Below, piece after piece: positions 52,841 through 61,054 of a stretch of 64,000 nt of DNA. A model generated the notes under the pieces. That model ran no database searches. It was not told the DNA's origin and saw only the letters and a list, made by a program, of their open reading frames with translations. How positions within the stretch are numbered: position 1 is the stretch's first letter; every line of letters begins with the position of its first letter. This DNA is from DATBVX01 sp963695985 (GTDB taxonomy: Bacteria > Pseudomonadota > Gammaproteobacteria > Steroidobacterales > Steroidobacteraceae). The stretch lies in NCBI GenBank assembly GCA_963695985.1, contig CAVOIC010000002.1, positions 119,650 to 183,649 of the forward strand, given 5' to 3'. Made by a program: the position numbers and the translations under genes.

Positions 52841-53845
52841 ATGGACGACTCACACATCGCTCTGGCACACGGCAATGGCGGCCGCTTCATGCGCGAGCTC
52901 ATCGCGCAGGTGTTCCTGCGCCACCTCGCCAACCCGGTGCTCGATACCGATGCCGATGCCGTGCCGCTGCCACTCACCGATGGCGAGGTGATGCTCACGA
53001 CCGACGGCTTTACGGTGCAGCCGCTCGAGTTTCCCGGTGGAACGATCGGCTCGCTCGCGGTACATGGGACGGTGAACGATCTCGCTGTTGCCGGCGCGAT
53101 ACCGCTCTACATGAGCCTGAACGCGATCATCGAGGAAGGCTTCGAGGTCGCGAGACTCGAGCGCATCGTCGAAAGTCTCGCCGCCGCTGCGCGCGCAGCC
53201 AGCGTGCATGTCGTGGCAGGCGACACCAAGGTCGTGCGGCGCGGTGAAGGTGGCGGTCTTTACCTGGTGACGACGGGAGTCGGTGTACGTCCGCGCGACC
53301 TGCGTCTCGGGCTGCGTGAGGTGCGCGCGGGCGATGCACTGCTGGTGAGCGGTCCAGTCGGCGATCATGGCATCGCCGTGTTGCTCGCGCGTGAGGAGTT
53401 CGGGCTGCGCGGTGACCTCGCCTCCGATGCGGCCAGCGTTCTGCCGCTGACTCAGGCGCTCCTCAGCGTACCGGGCCTCAGGTTCATGCGTGACCCGACC
53501 CGTGGCGGGCTCGCCACGGTCGTGCATGAGATTGTCCGCGCGAGCGGCTTCGAAGCGCGCCTCGATGAACCCGCGATCCCCGTCCGTGCGACGGTGCGCA
53601 GCGTGTGCGAGACCCTCGGCTATGACCCGCTCTACCTCGCCTGCGAAGGGCGCGTCGTTGCGGTCGTGGCGCCGGAGCATGCATCGCGCGCGCTCGATGT
53701 GCTGCGAGCGCAGCCCGAGGGGCGCGATGCGGCGATCATCGGCAGGTTGGCTGGCGCCGGGACGCGCGTCGTGCTGCGAACCGAGCTCGGCGGCGAGCGC
53801 TACGTGGAGGAGCTCGAGGACGATCCTCTGCCCCGCATTTGCTGA
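52841..53845 (+). CDS. hypE: hydrogenase expression protein HypE
   Basis: The 334-residue protein belongs to the PurM-like family: LAHGNGGRFMRELI at the N terminus, GTIGSLAVHGTVNDLAVAGA for ATP binding, HVVAGDTKVVRRGEGGG, and DPTRGGLATVVHE. It ends in PRIC, the Cys that accepts carbamoyl from HypF and is dehydrated to thiocyanate. I start at ATG 52841; a TTG 12 bases upstream overlaps the previous stop. Last gene of the hyp operon. Confidence 0.93.
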   Translation: MDDSHIALAHGNGGRFMRELIAQVFLRHLANPVLDTDADAVPLPLTDGEVMLTTDGFTVQPLEFPGGTIGSLAVHGTVNDLAVAGAIPLYMSLNAIIEEGFEVARLERIVESLAAAARAASVHVVAGDTKVVRRGEGGGLYLVTTGVGVRPRDLRLGLREVRAGDALLVSGPVGDHGIAVLLAREEFGLRGDLASDAASVLPLTQALLSVPGLRFMRDPTRGGLATVVHEIVRASGFEARLDEPAIPVRATVRSVCETLGYDPLYLACEGRVVAVVAPEHASRALDVLRAQPEGRDAAIIGRLAGAGTRVVLRTELGGERYVEELEDDPLPRIC

Positions 53846-53851
53846 GGCACT

Positions 53852-54250
53852 TCAGCTTTGCGGCGCGTAGAGCGGCGTGATGTCGATGTAGATGTAGTAC
53901 TCGGCGATCCGGTCGCCGCGCAGCACCAGCGTGTCAGCAAAGGGCAGCGTGATCTCGGTGCCGTCCAGTCGGGTATAGGTCACGGCACCCTCGACAGCGA
54001 CAGCGTCAGCCGCGGGCCAGACTCGCCCGAGCTGATGACGCGAGCGCCGAATGCTGGCGAAGAACTGTCTTACCGCCTGCTCGATCGCGCTGCGGCCCTG
54101 CACGGGAGGTGCATTGCCGAAGCGAAACGTCGCATCGTCCGTGAGGTAAGCGCAAAAACTACCGGCATCGGCCGCGTCGATGGCGCCGAAGAGCGACGGC
54201 AGCCATTCGGCTGCGCGCATTGCGTGCGTCTCGGCGGACGATGGTTGCAT
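53852..54250 (-). CDS. NTF2-like (SnoaL-type) protein
   Basis: The 132-residue protein has the NTF2 cone fold pattern. LPSLFGAIDAADAGSFCAYL is followed by DDATFRFGNAPPVQGRSAIE and the C-terminal strands DTLVLRGDRIAEYYIYIDIT. Such domains act as small ligand-binding proteins or isomerases and no catalytic pair can be assigned. It converges on hypE and follows the cytochrome c gene by 31 bp on the same strand. Confidence 0.78.
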   Translation of the reverse strand: MQPSSAETHAMRAAEWLPSLFGAIDAADAGSFCAYLTDDATFRFGNAPPVQGRSAIEQAVRQFFASIRRSRHQLGRVWPAADAVAVEGAVTYTRLDGTEITLPFADTLVLRGDRIAEYYIYIDITPLYAPQS

Positions 54251-54281
54251 CTCGGTTTCCGCCTCTGCGGTGTGCTGCGAT

Positions 54282-54885
54282 CTATTGCTGGCTGCCGTAG
54301 AACTGCACCAGCGCCTCGAAGTCCGCCGCGCTCAGCTTGCTGAGTTTCTCCTTCATTTTCTTCGGCTGCGGGCGCTCCCCACTTGCGAACTGCGTGAAGG
54401 TCCCCTGCAGATAAGGCATCCATTGGCCCGCGAGAATGCTCGCGTCGGCATCGGCATCCTTGCCCTTGCCGGTGTGGCACTTCTCGCAATCGCGTGCGTG
54501 GATCTTGCCGCCTGCGGCCGCTTTGACGGCATCGATCCCTTGTTTCGCCGGCACGAAGGCTTGCCCGGCGAAATGCTTGGCGACGCTCTCGATGTCCGTC
54601 TCGGAAAGCTTCTCAGCCACCGCGCACATGTCGGTCGCGGCGCGCTTGGTGTCGCCCTGGCGATACTCGGATTTCGGGCAGGGCCGCTCCTTTCTTCTTG
54701 TAGGCGAGCAGGTAGTCCGTATGCACGCCTGAGGAGATGCCGGCGATGGTCGGCACCTCCGGCCAGGCGCTCACGCCTTTCGGGCCATGGCAGTCTTCGC
54801 AGTCCTTGACGATGGCGGCGACATCTGCACGCGCCGCTCCCATGGCGAGCAATGCCGCCCCAATCCAAAAACAGCTTCGAACCAT
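54282..54885 (-). pseudogene. dihaem c-type cytochrome (c4-like), frameshifted
   Basis: A signal peptide (WIGAALLAMGAARA) is followed by haem site 1, CEDCH (residues 29-33), and GISSGVHTDYLLAYKKK. Homology then moves one frame over and continues KSEYRQGDTKRAATDMCAVA with haem site 2, CEKCH, and the C-terminal helix. The switch lies at about 54689-54693, in a run of CC-TTT (AAAGG on the coding strand); removing one base gives one protein of about 200 residues, normal for dihaem cytochrome c4/c553-like carriers. It should be a periplasmic electron carrier. A sequencing error is plausible. Confidence 0.72.
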
Positions 54886-55031
54886 GATTATTCGACTCCC
54901 CTGATATTGCATCACTCGCGTGGTTGCGCACGAACCAGCCCTGCTCGACGAGGCGCTCGATACTGCGCCGGTCAGGTGGCTGTCGCAACCATACGCAGGC
55001 CCCGTAGTGGCCATCGTGTTGATGGGCAAGC

Positions 55032-55994
55032 TCACGCGCCGCGCCATGCCCACACCGCGAGCCATAGGCAACCCACGGAATGAATCGCCAGCGTGCGTTC
55101 GATGGCGCTCTTGAGAGCTGCACGCCCCTCCGCTACCGGCCGCACCGCACGCGAATTGGCGAGCGCCAGAATAAAGAGGAGTGGCGGCACTATCAGCGTG
55201 AACGGACTCACGAGGCGAGCAGCGACCGCCGCGACGATGGCGATGAGCGCCCCGAGGTGCAGGCCAACGTAGACCCAACGTGCTCCGGTAATGCCGAGAC
55301 GAACCGGCAACGTACGCTTGCCCGCCGCGGCGTCAGCCACGACGTCGGGCACTTCGTTGATGAGCAGGATGGCCGTTACCCAGAGGGCGACCGGAACCGA
55401 AATGAGCAGAGCCGCAGAATCCACGGCCCCGGATTGCAACCAGGCGGCGCCGGTGACGGGAAGAATGCCGAACGCCACCCCGATGGCCAGCTCACCGATG
55501 CCACGGCCCGCAAGCTGCACCGGGCGCAACGAATAGAGTGTCGCGAGCGCGACGCCCGCCAGGCCGAACGCTAGCACCAGCGGGCCCTTGAGCCACGCGA
55601 GCAGCGCGCCGCACAGACAGGCGACGACGAGCAGCCCGATACCAAAGCGTCGCATGACCCGTGCGCTCAGGATCTTGTTCTGAATGAAACGCGAGCCGCC
55701 CGTGTAGGGGAAGATGCGCTCGTCGTTGGCGCGGTCGGTGCCGCTCTCATCGTCCGCGACGTCGTTGATCACGTTGGCGCCCGCGTGCACCAGCATCGTC
55801 GCGAGCAGCGCGAGCGTGGCCACGCCAAGATCGAGTGTGCCACTCACCGCGTGACCCCAGGCACTGCCGACAACGACCGGAAGCACGGATGCCGGGAAGA
55901 AGGCCGGCCGCATCGCGCCCCAGTAGCGACGCAAGACGCGTCCGGGCGCGTTGCCGACCAGTTCGACGGCGAGAGGTTCGGAGGCTGGCGACAT
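55032..55994 (-). CDS. UbiA family prenyltransferase, MenA-like
   Basis: The 320-residue membrane protein has about eight helices and the two Asp-rich prenyltransferase motifs. NVINDVADDESGTDRANDER is the first and NEVPDVVADAAAGKRTLPVR the second. The order and spacing fit 1,4-dihydroxy-2-naphthoate prenyltransferase more than UbiA proper. It would make a menaquinone precursor in the inner membrane. Its ATG lies four bases after the ATP synthase D-subunit stop, so it probably belongs to the same transcript. No other men genes are in the window. Confidence 0.85.
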   Translation of the reverse strand: MSPASEPLAVELVGNAPGRVLRRYWGAMRPAFFPASVLPVVVGSAWGHAVSGTLDLGVATLALLATMLVHAGANVINDVADDESGTDRANDERIFPYTGGSRFIQNKILSARVMRRFGIGLLVVACLCGALLAWLKGPLVLAFGLAGVALATLYSLRPVQLAGRGIGELAIGVAFGILPVTGAAWLQSGAVDSAALLISVPVALWVTAILLINEVPDVVADAAAGKRTLPVRLGITGARWVYVGLHLGALIAIVAAVAARLVSPFTLIVPPLLFILALANSRAVRPVAEGRAALKSAIERTLAIHSVGCLWLAVWAWRGA

Positions 55995-55998
55995 GGCA

Positions 55999-56625
55999 TT
56001 ACTCCCTCGTTTCAGGACTTGCTTCGTGCACGCGTACGTTCTCTTCGAGCTCGTACAGCTCGAGCTGCTCCTCGACGAAACGCAGTGCCTGCTCGAGCTC
56101 CGGCATCAGCACGTTTTCGAGCGCGCGCGCCCGCCGTTCAGTGCGACGGTACTCAGCGGCGAGCCGGCGCAGGTTCCGTTCGAGCGCCGCCAGCGGCACG
56201 GCCTCGCGCAACAGGTCGAGGTGGATCGCCGCGCAAGCGCCAGCTTCGGGCGACGGATCGATCGCCGCGACTGCTGCAGGTGCCGAGGCAAGATCCGCTT
56301 GCGCCTCGACAATTGCGATCCCCATCGCGCGCCGAGTGTGCTGCACAACACCGAACTTCTCGAGCTGGAGTGCAGGATAAACGATCAGCGCGTCCAGACC
56401 ATGGCGTGCGGCTGCATCGAAGAGCAGGATGCGGGCGCGTTCATGCAGAGCGAGCCAGGCCGCGCGGGCGACACGATAGCGCTCCAGGCCGCGCAGAATC
56501 TCGGCTGCAAGCAGCATGCGCTTCTCGTCGAGGAACTCGTAGCCCTCGCGCACGAGGTAGCGCTCCTCGCGCAGCTCGAGCGCGGTCGAGCGGTTCGGCG
56601 ACAGCTCGCGCTCCAGTTCAGGCAT
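55999..56625 (-). CDS. ntpD: V/A-type ATP synthase subunit D
   Basis: The 208-residue, mostly helical protein has the subunit D pattern: ALELREERYLVREGYEFLDE with KRMLLA in the N-terminal helix, and RRTERRARALENVLMPELEQ in the C-terminal helix. The two long helices form the central shaft inside the A3B3 head. ATG 56625 overlaps the end of the B gene by 8 bp. Confidence 0.9.
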   Translation of the reverse strand: MPELERELSPNRSTALELREERYLVREGYEFLDEKRMLLAAEILRGLERYRVARAAWLALHERARILLFDAAARHGLDALIVYPALQLEKFGVVQHTRRAMGIAIVEAQADLASAPAAVAAIDPSPEAGACAAIHLDLLREAVPLAALERNLRRLAAEYRRTERRARALENVLMPELEQALRFVEEQLELYELEENVRVHEASPETRE

Positions 56626-58006
56626 CCTGCGCGCCCTCGATATAGTGAGCGAGCTGGTGCCGATTGAGGCGCGTGAGCTCTGCCGCGGGCAGCAGCCGCA
56701 GCACCTGCCACCCGGTGGCCATGCTCTCCTCGAGTGTGCGCCACTCGGCCTGGTGCACGAGGCGGCGCTCAAAAGCATCGCCGAATTCCAGGTAGCGCTC
56801 TTCGTTCGCAGAAAGCCCCTCGCGGCCCATCACGCTCGCGAGCAACCGCACCCGGGTGGCACGCGCGTACGCCGCGAACAGCTGATTGGCGAGCGCCGGA
56901 TGATCGGCATGGGTGAATCCGGCGCCGATGCCGGTGTCCATGAGCCGCGAGAGACTGGGCAGCACCTTGACCGGCGGATACACGCCCGCCCGGTCGAGCT
57001 CCTTGTCGAGCACGATCTGGCCCTCGGTGATATAGCCGGTCAGGTCGGGGATCGGATGCCCGATGTCATCTCCGGGCATGGTGAGAATTGGCAGCTGCGT
57101 GAGGGTACCAGGGCGCCCGCGCACGCAGCCGGCGCGCTCGAAGATCGAAGCGAGGTCGGAGTACAGGTAGCCGGGATAGCCCTTGCGGCTTGGAATCTCG
57201 CCGCGGCTCGAGGAGACCTCGCGCAGCGCCTCGCAATAGTTGGTCATGTCGGTCATCACGACCAACACGTGCCGCCCCTCGACGAAGGCGAGGTATTCGG
57301 CTGCAGTCAGGGCGTAGCGCGGAGCGAGCAGGCGCTGTGTGCTTGGATCGTCCGCGAGGTTGAGGAACAGCGCCGTGTGACCGAGCGCTCCGCTGCGCTC
57401 GAGACTGCCGCGAAACACCTCCGCCGTATCGTGCGAAACGCCGATGCCGACGAAGACCAGCGCGAAGTCGCTCCGCTCGGCGCCCCGCAGGCGTGCACGT
57501 TGCGCTATCTCGACCGCGAGGCGGTCGTGTGGCAGGCCGCTGCCGGAGAAGATGGGCAGCTTCTGACCGCGCACCAGGCTGTTCATGAGATCGATGGTCG
57601 TCACGCCGGTCTCGATGAAATCCCGCGGCAGCAAGCGCGCCGCGGGATTGATCGGCATGCCGTCGACCGGGAGCTCGAGCTCGGCGGGGAGAGCGGGACC
57701 GCCATCGAGCGGCTTGCCGACGCTATCGAACACGCGCCCCAGAATGCCGGGCCCGACGGCAAACTGCAGCGGCTCGTCGCGCAGGATGACGCGCGTGTCG
57801 CTCGTGCCGAGGCCGTGCGTGCTTTCCAGCACTTCGAGCACCAATGCAGCCTCATCGAGCGCCACTACGCGGCCGATGCGGCGGTGTCCGTCCGGACCCA
57901 CGACCTGAACCGCACTGTTCAATCCGACATCTACCGTGCGCCGCGCGAACAGTAGCGGCCCGGCGACGCGTGTGACAGCACCTTCAATGGACAGCGTCGC
58001 GCGCAT
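56618..58006 (-). CDS. ntpB: V/A-type ATP synthase subunit B
   Basis: The 462-residue non-catalytic subunit shows the B-type signatures. These are QFAVGPGILGRVFDSVGKPL, PRDFIETGVTTIDLMNSLVR, GQKLPIFSGSGLPHDRLAVE, HVLVVMTDMTNYCEALREVS and GYPGYLYSDLASIFERAG. It lacks the Walker A lysine of the A subunit, as expected. It overlaps the A gene by 23 bp and the D gene by 8 bp. Confidence 0.95.
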   Translation of the reverse strand: MRATLSIEGAVTRVAGPLLFARRTVDVGLNSAVQVVGPDGHRRIGRVVALDEAALVLEVLESTHGLGTSDTRVILRDEPLQFAVGPGILGRVFDSVGKPLDGGPALPAELELPVDGMPINPAARLLPRDFIETGVTTIDLMNSLVRGQKLPIFSGSGLPHDRLAVEIAQRARLRGAERSDFALVFVGIGVSHDTAEVFRGSLERSGALGHTALFLNLADDPSTQRLLAPRYALTAAEYLAFVEGRHVLVVMTDMTNYCEALREVSSSRGEIPSRKGYPGYLYSDLASIFERAGCVRGRPGTLTQLPILTMPGDDIGHPIPDLTGYITEGQIVLDKELDRAGVYPPVKVLPSLSRLMDTGIGAGFTHADHPALANQLFAAYARATRVRLLASVMGREGLSANEERYLEFGDAFERRLVHQAEWRTLEESMATGWQVLRLLPAAELTRLNRHQLAHYIEGAQDA

Positions 58007-59747
58007 CGCTCGCCTCCGCTGTCAGGCTTTCCATCTGGCTCTCGATCTGTCGCTGCAGCGGCTCGATGCGCGCGATGTGATCCTCGCCGATATCCTCCCC
58101 GACGCGTAGCAGGCGACGGTAGGTCTCGAGCGCAACGATCCGTTCCGGCGTAACGCCCCGCTGCAGAGCGCGTTCCGCGAGCTCGATGAAACGCATGACG
58201 GTCCTGACGATCGCGGTCTGGCGGCCGGGCGAACAGTAGCGATCGACGCTCGACATTGCCGACTGGCGCAGCACGCCCTCGTTCACGAGCTCGGCGCACG
58301 CCAGCGCTAGCTGCTGGGCGGGCGGCAGCGCTTCCTTGCCGACGATGCGCACCATTCGCTCGAGGCGCGCCTGTTGCTCCAGCAGAGTCAGAATCCGGCG
58401 ACGGTGCTCGAGCCATTCGGGGTTACCCTGCACCTTCCACCACTGCGCCATCACCTCCACGTCCTCGGAGTAGGACTGCAGGGGATGGATGGCGGGATAG
58501 AAGCGCGCGTGAGCACGCTGCCGATCGAGCGCCCAGAAACTGCGCACGTAGCGCTTCGTGTGCAGGGTTACCGGCTCTGAGAAGTCCCCGGCCGGAGGGC
58601 TGATCGCGCCGATGATGGTCACCGAGCCCTCAGCGCCGGCGAGCGTACGCACGCGCGCCGCGCGCTCATAGAAATCCGCCAAACGCGAGCTGAGATAGGC
58701 GGGAAACCCGGCTTCGCCCGGCAGCTCGCCCAGCCGGCCCGACACCTCGCGCAGCGCCTCCGCCCAGCGACTGGTCGAGTCGGCCAGCAACGCGACGTGC
58801 AATCCCTGATCGCGAAAGTACTCGGCCACCGTGATGGCCGTGTAGATGCTCGCTTCGCGCGCAGCCACCGGCATATTGGACGTGTTGGCGATAATGACGG
58901 TGCGTTCCATGAGCGGCCGCCCGCGCGTCGGATCCTCAAGCTGTGGGAATTCGTGCAGGACCTCCGCCATCTCGTTGCCGCGTTCGCCGCAGCCGACGTA
59001 AACGATGACGTCAGCGTCGCACCACTTGGCGAGCGCTTCCTGCAGAACTGTCTTGCCGGTACCGAATCCGCCCGGCAGTGCGGCGCGGCCACCGCGCGCG
59101 ACCGGAAACAGCGTGTCGAGGATGCGCTGACCTGTGACGAGCGGGCCGCTCGCCGGCAACCGCGCAGCCACCGGCCGGCGTTTGCGCACGGGCCAGTGGT
59201 GGGCCATGGCGACCTCGAGCACGCGACCGTCGTCCGAGCGCAGCCGGCAGATCGGCACGTCATCGAGATACTCGCCAGCCGGCGCCACCCACTCGGCGAC
59301 GCCGCCCTGCTCCGGCGGTATGAGGCAGCGCTGCGCCGGTCCCTGCACGTGCAGTTCGCCCAGCACGGCGCCAGCAGCGAGCACGTCGCCTGCATGTACG
59401 ACGGGCTCGAAACGGAAGGGCCCAGCCGCGGCCTGCGTACTGCCGCGCTCGGTAAACATCGACGCGCTGCGGTCGAGCGGGCGGAGCAACCCGTCGAAAA
59501 TGTGACCGAGGAGCGCCGGGCCCAGTCGCGCCGTCAGCGGCTCGCCGGTGCCGACGACGCGATCGCCGGACCGCAGACCGCTGGTGTCCTCATAGACCTG
59601 AGCGACGAGTTCGCCGTCGCGCAACTGAACGATCTCGCCGAGCAGGCCCTCGGCGCCGACGCTCAGCGCCTCATGCAGGTGAAAAGGCCCGTCCATGTGG
59701 GCCCGCAGGACCGGCCCACCGATCCAGCGAATTCGCGCTACGCTCAT
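57984..59747 (-). CDS. ntpA: V/A-type ATP synthase catalytic subunit A
   Basis: The 587-residue subunit has the N-terminal barrel (IRWIGGPVLRAHMDGPFHLH) and the V-type non-homologous region around residues 110-200. The Walker A motif GGFGTGKTVLQEALAKW is at 226-233 onward. GCGERGNEMAEVLHEFPQLE and LLADSTSRWAEALREVSGRL contain the catalytic Glu and nucleotide contacts. ATG 59747 is chosen where the barrel begins and overlaps the subunit E stop (ATGA). Hydrolysis or synthesis of ATP takes place on the cytoplasmic side. Confidence 0.96.
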   Translation of the reverse strand: MSVARIRWIGGPVLRAHMDGPFHLHEALSVGAEGLLGEIVQLRDGELVAQVYEDTSGLRSGDRVVGTGEPLTARLGPALLGHIFDGLLRPLDRSASMFTERGSTQAAAGPFRFEPVVHAGDVLAAGAVLGELHVQGPAQRCLIPPEQGGVAEWVAPAGEYLDDVPICRLRSDDGRVLEVAMAHHWPVRKRRPVAARLPASGPLVTGQRILDTLFPVARGGRAALPGGFGTGKTVLQEALAKWCDADVIVYVGCGERGNEMAEVLHEFPQLEDPTRGRPLMERTVIIANTSNMPVAAREASIYTAITVAEYFRDQGLHVALLADSTSRWAEALREVSGRLGELPGEAGFPAYLSSRLADFYERAARVRTLAGAEGSVTIIGAISPPAGDFSEPVTLHTKRYVRSFWALDRQRAHARFYPAIHPLQSYSEDVEVMAQWWKVQGNPEWLEHRRRILTLLEQQARLERMVRIVGKEALPPAQQLALACAELVNEGVLRQSAMSSVDRYCSPGRQTAIVRTVMRFIELAERALQRGVTPERIVALETYRRLLRVGEDIGEDHIARIEPLQRQIESQMESLTAEASDARDAVH

Positions 59748-60397
59748 GCCTGCGCCGCTCCATCGCCTGCGGGCGCCAGGTCGTGCACGCACTCCCGCAG
59801 AAAACGCCCCTCAATCGCTGCCAGGTCGTCGAACAGCCCGGTGACGGTCGCATCGAGTGTCGCGCCCGCGGCCCGCACACTCAGACCTGCGCTGAGCTGC
59901 TGGTGCTCGCGCAGCGTGTGCGTTCCGGTCCGCAACGCGCCCGCACGTGCGAGCAAGGCGTCGCGTTCCTCCCGGCTCGAGCCGGGCGCAATCTCGATCG
60001 CCCAGTCCGGAGCGCCGAGGTGCCGCGCCGCTGCGACGAGCGTGGTCTCGCACCACTCACGGCGTGCCTCGGACTCTCTCCAGCGCCGCTCGAGCGCAGC
60101 GGGAAGTCGGTCACAGGCCCGCTTCACGAGCGCCTGCAGAGCGGCGTGCTGCTCTCGACGCTGCACCGCCTCGAGCTCTGCACGTCGCAGCGTGAGCGCT
60201 TCAGCAATTCTCATCCGCTCGTAACGCGTCGCCTCGCGCATCCTGCGACGCGCTTCACTCCACGCAGCGCGCGCGATCGCCTTCGCACGCTCCCGCGCGC
60301 TCGCGAGCTCGGCGGCGCAGCGACGTTCGCGATCCTGGCCGAGCCGATCGAGCAACGCCTGAAGTTGCGCGGCAACGATGCTGTCCGGCGCGCTCAC
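59744..60397 (-). CDS. ntpE: V/A-type ATP synthase subunit E
   Basis: The 217-residue protein has a long charged N-terminal coiled coil (about residues 10-110, rich in Ala, Arg and Glu) and a C-terminal globular domain ending in FDDLAAIEGRFLRECVHDLA. This is the peripheral-stalk E subunit layout, and the gene sits between F and A. It overlaps both neighbours by four bases. Confidence 0.85.
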   Translation of the reverse strand: MSAPDSIVAAQLQALLDRLGQDRERRCAAELASARERAKAIARAAWSEARRRMREATRYERMRIAEALTLRRAELEAVQRREQHAALQALVKRACDRLPAALERRWRESEARREWCETTLVAAARHLGAPDWAIEIAPGSSREERDALLARAGALRTGTHTLREHQQLSAGLSVRAAGATLDATVTGLFDDLAAIEGRFLRECVHDLAPAGDGAAQA

Positions 60398-60690
60398 GTC
60401 TCGACTCCGAGGGTGCGTTGCAGCGCGCGCGCGAGATCGGGTGGATCGCGTCGGCGCAGCGCATCGGGTATGACGAGCACCAGCGGCCGACCCGCAACCA
60501 GCGCCGACTCGAGTCGGCGCGGCGGCAACTCGGCCGCGAGCGTCGCGCTCAGCAGCAGCAGTTCGCAGTCTTCGCAGGCCGCTTCAAAGGCGGCGGCGAG
60601 CGTCCGCGCGTTCGGCACGATCGTGCGCGCTCCGGCAAGGCGAAAGCCCGCGGCGGTGAGCTCGTCGGCAATCACGACGGGTGCCGCCAC
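60394..60690 (-). CDS. ntpF: V/A-type ATP synthase subunit F
   Basis: The 98-residue protein has a Rossmann-like small fold: VVIADELTAAGFRLAGARTI, then DCELLLLSATLAAELPP and PLVLVIPDALRRR. This fits subunit F, which caps the central shaft. Its length (usually about 100) and position between K and E support the call. Confidence 0.85.
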   Translation of the reverse strand: MAAPVVIADELTAAGFRLAGARTIVPNARTLAAAFEAACEDCELLLLSATLAAELPPRRLESALVAGRPLVLVIPDALRRRDPPDLARALQRTLGVET

Positions 60691-60691
60691 T

Positions 60692-61054
60692 TCAGCCTGC
60701 CCGGTTGAGGATCAGAATCGCGATGATCAGACCGTAGATGGCAATGCCTTCGGCCAGACCGACCAGGATCAACACCCGGCCCATCAGCTCCGGTTTCTCG
60801 GTGAGCGCGCCGACCGCCGCACTGCCCACACGTCCCACGGCGTAAGCGGCCGCGAGCGAGCTCAGCCCGACCGCGAGTGCGGCGCTAAAGAGCGCCCAGC
60901 GCAGCACCTGGGGATCCGCTGCTGCCGCTGGCGGCTGCGCTGGCGGCGCCTGCGCCAACGCGCTCACTGCGATAGCGACGACGATCAGGGCGGCGAGCGT
61001 GAGCACTCCTCCCGTCCAGGTGAGCAGGCGCAAGATGCGAAGCGAGCGATTCAT
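60692..61054 (-). CDS. ntpK: V/A-type ATP synthase subunit K (membrane c-ring)
   Basis: The 120-residue protein has an N-terminal hydrophobic segment (LTLAALIVVAIAVSALA) followed by an Ala/Pro linker, then one two-helix hairpin (ALAVGLSSLAAAYAVG and VGLAEGIAIYGLIIAILIL) with the ion-binding Glu in LAEGIAIYG. A single hairpin after a signal-like segment is the Thermus-type c subunit, unlike the four-helix NtpK of Enterococcus. No GTQ-type Na+ motif is seen by the Glu, so H+ is the more likely ion. Overlaps the I gene by four bases. Confidence 0.9.
   Translation of the reverse strand: MNRSLRILRLLTWTGGVLTLAALIVVAIAVSALAQAPPAQPPAAAADPQVLRWALFSAALAVGLSSLAAAYAVGRVGSAAVGALTEKPELMGRVLILVGLAEGIAIYGLIIAILILNRAG

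Noticed and set aside
54886..55031. Short frame antisense to the region upstream of the cytochrome gene, reading RRSIERLVEQGWFVRNHASD
   Set aside because: It resembles the end of some phospholipase C-like proteins, but there is no start, no catalytic part and the stretch is too short to support even a remnant.
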